This document shows positions 30,118 to 35,782 of a stretch of 35,782 nucleotides of DNA, piece after piece (positions within the stretch are counted from its first letter, which is position 1; every line of letters starts with the position of its first letter). The notes below the pieces were generated by a model that made no database searches, was not told where the DNA came from, and saw only the letters and a list, made by a program, of their open reading frames with translations. Source of the DNA: JAPXRI01 sp033813635 (GTDB lineage Bacteria; Bacillota; Clostridia; Oscillospirales; QAMX01); the NCBI GenBank assembly GCA_033813635.1, contig JAPXRI010000030.1, positions 1 through 35,782 of the forward strand. The letters are read 5' to 3'. A program made the position numbers and the translations under genes.

Positions 30118-30694
30118 GTTTTTGCGCGCGCTCGGGGAGAGACTGAAAACCCTCCCGCAGGGCGAAATCGAAAAGTCGGTAGGATATTATAACGAGATCA
30201 TCGACGACAAGATCGAGGACGGGATGACGGAGGAGGAAGCCGTGGCCGGGCTTGACAGCGTCGACGTAATCGCGGAAAAGATCATGTACGACACACCCCT
30301 GCCGGTGCTGATCAAGGCGAGGAAAAAATCTAGCTGGAGCGCACTGGAGATAGTGCTGCTCGTGCTCGGATTCCCGGTTTGGTTCCCTGTTTTAATAGCG
30401 CTGCTTGCGGTTGTGTTTGCGTTTTACGCCGTTGTCTGGTCGGTCTTTATCTCGCTTTATGCGGTGGTGCTCGCGTTCGCCGTATCGGGACTCGCTTCGG
30501 CCGTGTTCTCGCCGGTGATCTTCGCGTCAAATGTGCCGGCGGGGCTGTTTTTGCTCGGGTGCGGCTTTATTCTCGCGTCGCTGGCGATTTTTACGTTCCG
30601 GCCGGTCACGCTGGCGGCGAAGGAAGTTGTCGGGCTGACCGCGGTCGTTCTTAAGAAGATAAAATCGCTTTTTATCAAAAAGGAGGCGGCATAG
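30104..30694 (+). CDS. DUF1700 membrane protein
   Basis: 196 aa. The N-terminal 75 residues are the DUF1700 helical domain (MNRAEFLRALGERLKTLPQGEI, YYNEIIDDKIEDGMTEEEAV). Two long hydrophobic hairpins follow (about 83-135 and 145-170), then a basic C-terminus (KKIKSLFIKKEAA). DUF1700 proteins pair with PadR regulators and DUF4097 proteins in Firmicutes, often linked to cell-envelope stress. SD GGGAGG. Its TAG is adjacent to the next ATG. Confidence 0.9.
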   Translation: MNRAEFLRALGERLKTLPQGEIEKSVGYYNEIIDDKIEDGMTEEEAVAGLDSVDVIAEKIMYDTPLPVLIKARKKSSWSALEIVLLVLGFPVWFPVLIALLAVVFAFYAVVWSVFISLYAVVLAFAVSGLASAVFSPVIFASNVPAGLFLLGCGFILASLAIFTFRPVTLAAKEVVGLTAVVLKKIKSLFIKKEAA

Positions 30695-31513
30695 ATGAAA
30701 AAGGGTACAAAAATCACCTACCTTGCGGCGGCGGCTCTGCTTGTAATCGGTATCGCGCTGGCGTTCACAGGGCTCGCGCTTGCCGGCTGGCGTTTTGAGG
30801 GGCTTGGGACAAAGCAGACATATGAGGAGAAGACCTTCACGGCAGACGCGGCCGAGTTTTACTTCATATCGATTGAGGACCTCAACCGCCCTATAAAACT
30901 CGCGCCTTCTTCCGACGGTTCAATACATGTGACCTACTACGAGAGCGAGCTGGAGGGCTACGATATCAGCTCTGCTGACGGAAAACTGACGTTTACGTTC
31001 AGAACGCGTAAAAAATGGTACCAGTACATAGGCTTTAATTTCGACTTCGGCGAAAAGACCGTAAGGCTTGAGGTCCCCGCCGGCTATGACGGGACGATAG
31101 AGCTTTCCACGCAGAACGGTTCGATCTCGGCGGAAAACCTTGCGTCCCTTACGGCGCTTAAGCTGAAAACGGTTAATGGGGATATCGAAGGGGTCGAGGT
31201 TTCCGTATCGCAGTCGCTCGGAGCGAGCACGACAAACGGCGGGGTAAAGCTGACCGATATCGGCGCGAAAGCGCTGACGGCGAAGACCACCAACGGGAAG
31301 ATTGCGCTCTCAAGGGTCGATTCGGCCGAGATTGCGCTGAAAAACGTCAACGGGGATATTTCGGGAAGCGTTTGCGGCTCGATGAGCGATTACAGCATTG
31401 AAAGCGGTACCGTGAACGGTAAAAACAACCTCCCTTCGGACAAGGAAGACGGTTCAAAGAGCCTAAAGGCTGAAACCGTAAACGGGGACATCAACATACA
31501 GTTTATAAAATAG
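30695..31513 (+). CDS. DUF4097 (LiaG-like) membrane-anchored protein
   Basis: 272 aa. One N-terminal hydrophobic segment (residues 7-29) anchors a beta-helix-like extracytoplasmic domain built of repeated strands (VRLEVPAGYDGTIELSTQNGSI, LKLKTVNGDIEGVEV, GASTTNGGVKL, AKTTNGKIALS, ALKNVNGDISG). The 'xNGxI' repeats are diagnostic of DUF4097. It starts directly after the DUF1700 stop, so both are cotranslated. Probably an envelope stress sensor partner; this is by analogy. Confidence 0.9.
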   Translation: MKKGTKITYLAAAALLVIGIALAFTGLALAGWRFEGLGTKQTYEEKTFTADAAEFYFISIEDLNRPIKLAPSSDGSIHVTYYESELEGYDISSADGKLTFTFRTRKKWYQYIGFNFDFGEKTVRLEVPAGYDGTIELSTQNGSISAENLASLTALKLKTVNGDIEGVEVSVSQSLGASTTNGGVKLTDIGAKALTAKTTNGKIALSRVDSAEIALKNVNGDISGSVCGSMSDYSIESGTVNGKNNLPSDKEDGSKSLKAETVNGDINIQFIK

Positions 31514-31519
31514 AGATAC

Positions 31520-31552
31520 GCCGCCGGAACTCTGAATCCGGCGGCATTTTTT
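31520..31552. terminator. Terminator after the PadR operon
   Basis: GCCGCCGGA (31520-31528) pairs with TCCGGCGGC (31537-31545), followed by six T residues. It lies between convergent genes. Confidence 0.85.
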
Positions 31553-31591
31553 CATTATACCATTGAAATCGGCATAATACGCCGAAGCCGT

Positions 31592-32287
31592 TTAGTTAAA
31601 ATATGCGGCGATCAACGACGCGTCGTCGTTGACTGAGGAGATCAGCACGGCGATCATATAATTTCCGTTCCGGCGGATGTAATAATACTGCTGGAGATTA
31701 TAGCTCGAGGCCTCGAGCGGGAGGACCGTATAGGTGTTTCCGCAGAGATCGGCCTCGAAGGTCTCGCCGAAATCGGTGTAATATCCGTAGGTGCTAAGCT
31801 GGTATACAAGAGAGTCGATGTACTGCGCAAGCGTGTAATCCTCCGCGCCCTCGGCTTCGAGGTTTTCATACATGACCATGACGTTTGAACCGCCGGAGTT
31901 GTTGACGGCCATCATGTCGTAGATTGTCGTGAGCGCCAAAATCTCCGGCGAGAAGTTCTCGCCCAGCATCTCGCTGGCCGTGGCACCCATCAGCTCGGCG
32001 AGCTGTCCGTCCGTATAAACCATCCAGCCGCTCGGCAGGCTAAAGCTTAAATCGGCGAATGTATTGGTGTAGACGTCTCCGGACCATACGCCCCGCGGGA
32101 TCTCGCCCGAGACGTCTTCGGCAGTGGTCAAAGCCGCAGTGATGGATATCGTCGTCTGCGCGGCGGTCTGGGTATTATCTCCGCCAGCCGCGGTGCCGCT
32201 TTCAATTTTGCCGATTTGTACCGTACAGCCCGCGAGCGCGAGCACCGCGGTAACCGCCAAAGCGAGTAATATAAGTGTTTTTTTCAA
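31592..32287 (-). CDS. Putative lipoprotein of unknown function
   Basis: 231 aa. Residues 1-21 are a type II signal (MKKTLILLALAVTAVLALAGC, Cys21). A Thr/Ser-rich linker (about 25-65) precedes a compact domain (YTNTFADLSFSLPSGWMVYTDGQLAELMG; NSGGSNVMVMYENL; AVLISSVNDDASLIAAYF) typical of predicted extracellular lipoproteins of Clostridia; no function is known. It starts at TTG after SD GGAGGGG and has its own promoter (TTGCAG, 17 bp, TAGAAT; complement of 32315-32343). Confidence 0.8.
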   Translation of the reverse strand: MKKTLILLALAVTAVLALAGCTVQIGKIESGTAAGGDNTQTAAQTTISITAALTTAEDVSGEIPRGVWSGDVYTNTFADLSFSLPSGWMVYTDGQLAELMGATASEMLGENFSPEILALTTIYDMMAVNNSGGSNVMVMYENLEAEGAEDYTLAQYIDSLVYQLSTYGYYTDFGETFEADLCGNTYTVLPLEASSYNLQQYYYIRRNGNYMIAVLISSVNDDASLIAAYFN

Positions 32288-32314
32288 ATTTACCCCTCCT
32301 GTTTCATGTTTTTT

Positions 32315-32343
32315 ATTCTAACACAGATTTACCGAAACTGCAA
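32315..32343 (-). promoter_or_regulatory. Promoter of the lipoprotein gene
   Basis: Minus strand TTGCAG (complement of 32338-32343), 17-bp spacer, TAGAAT (complement of 32315-32320). Confidence 0.6.
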
Positions 32344-32373
32344 ATTAAATTTATTTTAAAAAAGTAAAATAAA

Positions 32374-32396
32374 TCCCGCCTTTTTACGCGGCGGGA
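32374..32396 (-). terminator. Terminator of the beta-helix gene pair
   Basis: TCCCGCC (32374-32380) pairs with GGCGGGA (32390-32396). The minus-strand tail is TTTATTTTACTTTTTT. Confidence 0.75.
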
Positions 32397-32415
32397 AGAG
32401 CTGCGGTTACAGGCC

Positions 32416-33369
32416 CTAAGCCGGAGGGCAGGGGGCGTCCAGGCAGGGCGGGACGGAGCGTTCGAAGCTGTTGTTTCTAAAGACATTGCCGGCGTAATAC
32501 CGGACTATATCGGCTCGCCCGCTTACGGCCACGGTATTGTTTTCAACCGTGTTTCCCGTACCGGAAACCACGAGCCCGAAAACTGCGCTTTGTTTTATCT
32601 CGTTTGCGCTGACAACGCATTCCGAACCGACGATAACGCCGGTTGCGCTCTGGTAAACCCTGTTGCCGGCAACCCTGTGACCCGCGCCCGAAAGGTTCAG
32701 CCCCGTGCGCCGGCACGCGCAGAGCGTGCATTTTTCAACCGACGAACCGTTTCCACCCTGCAAAACAACGCCGTTTTGCGCGCAGCCGTGCAGCTTGCAA
32801 AGGCCGAGCGCGAGCTTTGTCCCGTAAGCCTCGATGCCCTGGGGGCAGTCGGTTACGGAGCTCAGGGTCACGGAAACCTCGTTTTCACCGGATGAGAAAA
32901 AGAACATACCCCCCTCGCCGCAGCTCTCCTCGATGCACTCGCTGACGCTTCCGCCCACCGAGCGGAAACTCAGCCCGTAGTCGCCGCAGCCGGAACAGAG
33001 CGTTTTCGAGACGGAAATCAGCTCGGAGTTCTCGGCATAGACGCCGCTTTCAAGGCAATCGGTTACGCTGCAGTCCGACACCGTTACGCCGGAGCCGCCG
33101 TTGACGGCAATGCCGTTTTTTACATAATTTCTTATTTCAAACGACGAGATCTGCACATTGCTGGCGCCGTTGACGTAAAACGCGTAGTCAAGCTCAAAGC
33201 CGCCGTCAAGCACGGCTCCGCATTCGCCCTCAATACGGAGCGCGTTGGTTGAAATGATGACGTTTTCGCTGTAGATCCCGGATTCGACAAGCACCGTATC
33301 GCCGGGGACGGCGGCGTCCACGGCCTCCTGAATGGTGGTATATTCAGCTTTTACGCTTAAAATAGCCAT
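32416..33369 (-). CDS. Right-handed parallel beta-helix protein, copy 2
   Basis: 317 aa. N-terminal ILSVKAEYTTIQEAVDAAVP and GDTVLVESGIYSENVIIST are the NosD/pectate-lyase-type opening turns, followed by about 11 coils rich in 'GI-V-GG-N-V' spacing (NGIAVNGGSGVTVSDCSV, SGVYAENSE, TGLNLSGAGHRVAGNRV, VFGLVVSGTGNTVENNTV). No signal peptide. Cys-rich in the middle and end (LCSGCG, CTLCACRR, PPCLDAPCPP), unlike its neighbour. No catalytic residues can be recognised. It follows a paralogue with a 44-bp gap; SD ATGGAGAAA. Confidence 0.82.
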   Translation of the reverse strand: MAILSVKAEYTTIQEAVDAAVPGDTVLVESGIYSENVIISTNALRIEGECGAVLDGGFELDYAFYVNGASNVQISSFEIRNYVKNGIAVNGGSGVTVSDCSVTDCLESGVYAENSELISVSKTLCSGCGDYGLSFRSVGGSVSECIEESCGEGGMFFFSSGENEVSVTLSSVTDCPQGIEAYGTKLALGLCKLHGCAQNGVVLQGGNGSSVEKCTLCACRRTGLNLSGAGHRVAGNRVYQSATGVIVGSECVVSANEIKQSAVFGLVVSGTGNTVENNTVAVSGRADIVRYYAGNVFRNNSFERSVPPCLDAPCPPA

Positions 33370-33413
33370 AAATACATTTCTCCATGTCGAAAAGTGCTAA
33401 AAGTTTTCGGTAT

Positions 33414-34376
33414 TTACAGATGGGGGCCGGAGGAATTAATGTCCCTCGGATTGCTCGTGTTGTAGTTGTTGCTCTCGAAACAATTGTCCGGGCGGGCGCG
33501 CAGGATATCGTATACCGCGTTCTCCGTAATCTGATTGCCCTCCACCGTGTTTTTTGTCCCGTAAACGGAGAGCCCGTTGTTTTTGTTCCGGTGGATGTTG
33601 TTGTCGCGCACGCTGACGCCGGAATTAATAATGATGCCGTCGTTTTCGTTGGAGAGCGCCCTGTTTTTAATGACGGATGCCGACCCGCTTTCGATGAGTA
33701 TGCCGTTTTTACTGTTCCCGCTGGACGTGTTCTCGATGACCGCGCACTCGACCCCGTTTACTACCGTTATACCGTTCCCGAGGTTGGAGTCGGCCATGTT
33801 GCAGACAAGGGCGGTTCCCGGACCCGAGGCGTTTAGGCCTGCGCCGATATTCATGCATAGTTCGTTGTTTCTTATTAAAACCGGGGTCAATCCGGCGGAT
33901 TCGGAGTATATCCCGCCGGGATAACAGGAGGTTATTCTGTTTTTCTCGATGCGAAGCCCGTCGGCATTGCGCGCGTAAATGCCGTATTCCCCCGCGCCGG
34001 ATATCTCCGAGCAGTTGATCAGGCTGTTGCCCGCGCCGAGCAGCGCGATTCCGCTTTTCAGACAGTCTGAAATTCTTACGCTCGTGACGATGTTGTCAAC
34101 ACCGCCGTTTATCGTTACGCCGCTCTGTTTGTAGTTCAGGATAATCAGCGATTCAAGGCGAAATCTGTGTGTGCCGTTGAAGGTAAAGGCGCTGTCGAGT
34201 GAGAATCCGCCGTTGAGCACCGTATGCCTGCCGCCGACGATGCCGATATTGTCCTTTGTGGTCACGATAGACTCGGTGTAAATGCCGTTTTCCACGCATA
34301 TGATATCCCCCGGATAAGCCGCGGCGACGGCCTCGGATATTGTAGGATAATCAGTTTTGACTCTGATTGTGGCCAT
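33414..34376 (-). CDS. Right-handed parallel beta-helix protein, copy 1
   Basis: 320 aa, colinear paralogue of the next gene (TIRVKTDYPTISEAVAAAYP, GDIICVENGIYTESIV, NNIHRNKNNGLSVYGTKNTVEGNQITENAV). The coils repeat NSGVTINGG/NGIAVVNG-like ladders; the end is Asn-rich rather than Cys-rich. No signal peptide or membrane segment, so location and partner are unknown; such short NosD-like proteins occur in Clostridia and Bacilli. SD GGAGGGAGC precedes ATG. It is cotranscribed with copy 2. Confidence 0.83.
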   Translation of the reverse strand: MATIRVKTDYPTISEAVAAAYPGDIICVENGIYTESIVTTKDNIGIVGGRHTVLNGGFSLDSAFTFNGTHRFRLESLIILNYKQSGVTINGGVDNIVTSVRISDCLKSGIALLGAGNSLINCSEISGAGEYGIYARNADGLRIEKNRITSCYPGGIYSESAGLTPVLIRNNELCMNIGAGLNASGPGTALVCNMADSNLGNGITVVNGVECAVIENTSSGNSKNGILIESGSASVIKNRALSNENDGIIINSGVSVRDNNIHRNKNNGLSVYGTKNTVEGNQITENAVYDILRARPDNCFESNNYNTSNPRDINSSGPHL

Positions 34377-34441
34377 ACCTTAAGCTCCCTCCGATTTAAA
34401 CCCGCCCAAGCGGAAACTGCCGCTTTGTTTTATATATATTC

Positions 34442-34470
34442 TTGCGGAAACGGATTATAATCGTTATAAT
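34442..34470 (+). promoter_or_regulatory. Promoter of the sialidase-like gene
   Basis: TTGCGG (34442-34447), 17 bp, TATAAT (34465-34470), with a second TATAAT at 34456-34461. From the downstream box the mRNA would start only a few bases before the SD, leaving almost no leader. Confidence 0.5.
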
Positions 34471-34492
34471 ATAAAAAAAGGGGGATTGCGGT

Positions 34493-35533
34493 ATACTGAT
34501 AACGGACGGCGGGGAGCTCCGCGGCTTTTACAAAGAAACAAGGAAGTGGCAGGGCATTCCTGGGGTAGAGCGCAGCCGGAACGGAAGGCTTTTTGTCAGC
34601 TTTTACAGCGGGGGCGAGACGGAGCAGCCGGGAAATTATGCTGCGGTGATTAAGAGCGACGACGGGGGAAAAACCTGGAGCGAACCGCTGGTTGTCGCCT
34701 ACGACGGGGAGGACAAGCGCTGCTACGATCCCTGTTTGTGGACGGATCCCTGCGGCAGGCTTTGGTTTATATGGAACACATCGCCGGAGCAGGCGGTATA
34801 CTGTGCCATCTGCGATAACCCGGACTCCGATCCTCTTTCCTGGAGCGCGCCCCGCGCGATCGCGGAGGAAGTTATGCTTAATAAGCCGACGGTGCTCTCC
34901 GGGGGAGAGTGGCTTTTCCCTGTGGCGGTCTGGAACAGCGGGATATGCGCTGCGGGATTTTCGCGGTCAAAAGCCGAGCCAAAGGGGTCTTTTGTATGGC
35001 GCTCCACAGACGCCGGCGCGACGTTTGAAAGGCTCGGCATGGCCGATGTACCAGACCGGGAGTTTGACGAGCATATGGTGCTTGAAAAAAGAGACGGCTC
35101 GCTTTTAATGCTTGTGCGGACTTCTTACGGGATAGGCGAAAGCCGTTCATACGACGGCGGAAGGACCTGGACGCCGGGAAAAGACAGCGGGCTCGACGGA
35201 CCCGGCGCGAGATTTTTCATACGAAGGCTTCGGTCGGGAAACGTGCTTTTGATAAACCATTACCGCTTTCACGGCAGAAACAACCTGACCGCGATGCTCT
35301 CGACGGACGATGGGGAGACATATGCTCACTTTTTGCTGTTGGACGGAAGGGATAACGTGTCCTACCCGGACGCGGTCCAGGGCGACGACGGCTATATCTA
35401 TGCGGTCTACGACAGGGATAGGCGGGGAGACGGAGAAATTTTGCTGGCGAAATTCACCGAAGACGACGTTTTATGTGGTAAAATCAGGTCGCCCGGGGGC
35501 TTCCTTGCGCAAAGCGTCTGCAGGCTGAGATGA
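34493..35533 (+). CDS. BNR-repeat sialidase-like protein, apparent ATA start
   Basis: 346 aa six-blade beta-propeller. An Arg motif like the FRIP region is at GIPGVERSRNGRLFVSFY. Asp boxes are SDDGGKTW, STDAGATF, SYDGGRTW and STDDGETY. Usual start codons in frame exist only at GTG 34646, which would delete blade 1 including the Arg motif. SD AAAGGGGG (GGGGG at 34480-34484) is eight bases before ATA at 34493, giving (M)LITDGGELRGFYKET. No signal peptide, so a cytoplasmic sialidase, a BNR enzyme of other specificity, or a binding protein. Catalytic Tyr/Glu could not be placed with certainty. Confidence 0.78.
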   Translation: MLITDGGELRGFYKETRKWQGIPGVERSRNGRLFVSFYSGGETEQPGNYAAVIKSDDGGKTWSEPLVVAYDGEDKRCYDPCLWTDPCGRLWFIWNTSPEQAVYCAICDNPDSDPLSWSAPRAIAEEVMLNKPTVLSGGEWLFPVAVWNSGICAAGFSRSKAEPKGSFVWRSTDAGATFERLGMADVPDREFDEHMVLEKRDGSLLMLVRTSYGIGESRSYDGGRTWTPGKDSGLDGPGARFFIRRLRSGNVLLINHYRFHGRNNLTAMLSTDDGETYAHFLLLDGRDNVSYPDAVQGDDGYIYAVYDRDRRGDGEILLAKFTEDDVLCGKIRSPGGFLAQSVCRLR

Positions 35534-35575
35534 TCGGGCTGCATAACGGGCATGAGTTTTTTTCATATTTTAAAC

Positions 35576-35611
35576 GGTGCCAATCCGGCTGCGGATGGCA
35601 CCATTTTTATT
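35576..35611 (+). terminator. Terminator of the sialidase-like gene
   Basis: GGTGCCA (35576-35582) pairs with TGGCACC (35596-35602), extended by TCC/GGA inside, followed by TTTTTATTT. Confidence 0.85.
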
Positions 35612-35693
35612 TAGCGTAAAAAACGGAGGTACCAAGGAGCTTAAAAAAACATATGTTTGCTCCGGGGTAGTCCGATTTTGTAGGATTGTCAAA

Positions 35694-35782
35694 CATATTG
35701 GACAGTGAAGGAAGCGATAGCTTCATTGGGAGAGCGCCAGTGAAGAGGACGCATCGGGAGATTGTTGGAACGATTTTGGTGG
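35694..35782 (+). mobile_element. Left end of an unidentified insertion sequence
   Basis: ACATATTGGACAGTG (35694-35708) is the exact inverse of the left-edge sequence at 99-113. A frame from TTG at 35687 stays open to the window end (SNILDSEGSDSFIG, then KRTHREIVGTILV) and could be a transposase start, but no family was recognised and the SD is not clear. Confidence 0.4.

Noticed and set aside
1..35782. tRNA, rRNA or CRISPR genes
   Set aside because: No cloverleaf with CCA-type ends, rRNA core sequence or regular spaced repeats were seen on either strand by eye; a covariance search would be decisive.

Overview
The window looks like about 36 kb of a chromosome from an uncultured anaerobic member of the Clostridia (Firmicutes). 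The evidence is GC-rich codons, strong AGGAGG/AAGGGG-type Shine-Dalgarno (SD) sites, TTGACA/TATAAT promoters with 17-bp spacers, an ECF vitamin-transporter S component, a CheC/CheD pair, a PadR-DUF1700-DUF4097 operon, a BspA-type repeat lipoprotein and an anaerobic sulfatase-maturase homologue. Species and family cannot be fixed from the sequence. Both window edges carry the same 15-bp inverted sequence, so the segment probably ends in two copies of one insertion sequence (typical of a repeat-broken contig).

Layout. 1-118: IS end. 158-1959: promoter, structured leader with attenuator-like hairpin, ECF S component and a uridine-kinase-like P-loop protein, closed by a perfect terminator. 2039-2167: debris of an ABC ATPase. 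2283-3375: cheC-cheD. 3424-5272 (minus): a Gfo/Idh/MocA oxidoreductase and an uncharacterised 201-aa protein behind a duplicated ribosome-binding leader. 5536-8001: BspA/TPR lipoprotein. 8074-9718 (minus): rpe and a DapA-family aldolase. 9927-14869: xylA, xylB, a DegT aminotransferase and a sugar-phosphate isomerase, divergent from rpe/dapA-like across a promoter region with a palindrome in one spacer. 14951-18063: metallophosphatase facing a DUF4838 gene split by one in-frame TAG. 18227-23781: PIG-L deacetylase, NagB-like isomerase, CGGC protein, two related GNAT acetyltransferases, a URO-D-family protein, a DUF1905/OmdA protein and a HEAT-like protein. 24056-29676: MFS transporter, DUF1905, DUF1801 and DUF2200 proteins, an anSME-like radical SAM enzyme and a large glycoside-hydrolase-like protein. 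29739-31513: PadR-regulated membrane operon. 31592-34376 (minus): a lipoprotein and two tandem parallel beta-helix proteins. 34493-35533: BNR/sialidase-like protein.

Many genes fit carbohydrate use (pentose isomerisation and phosphorylation feeding ribulose-phosphate epimerase, amino-sugar deacetylation and isomerisation, plant or host glycan enzymes), mixed with small DUF proteins and acetyltransferases of unclear role. No sugar transporter, xylose regulator, tRNA, rRNA or CRISPR array was seen.

The most unusual theme is translation initiation. Five otherwise intact genes (cheC, the 201-aa protein, a DUF1905 protein, the DUF2200 protein and the sialidase-like protein) have a good SD at normal spacing but ACG, ATC, ATT, CTG or ATA where ATG/GTG/TTG is expected. 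Each differs from ATG by one base. A sixth site (a 16-codon leader ORF) shows the same pattern. Other points of interest are the in-frame amber codon in the DUF4838 gene, the ECF leader attenuator, and the palindrome inside the rpe/dapA-like promoter.
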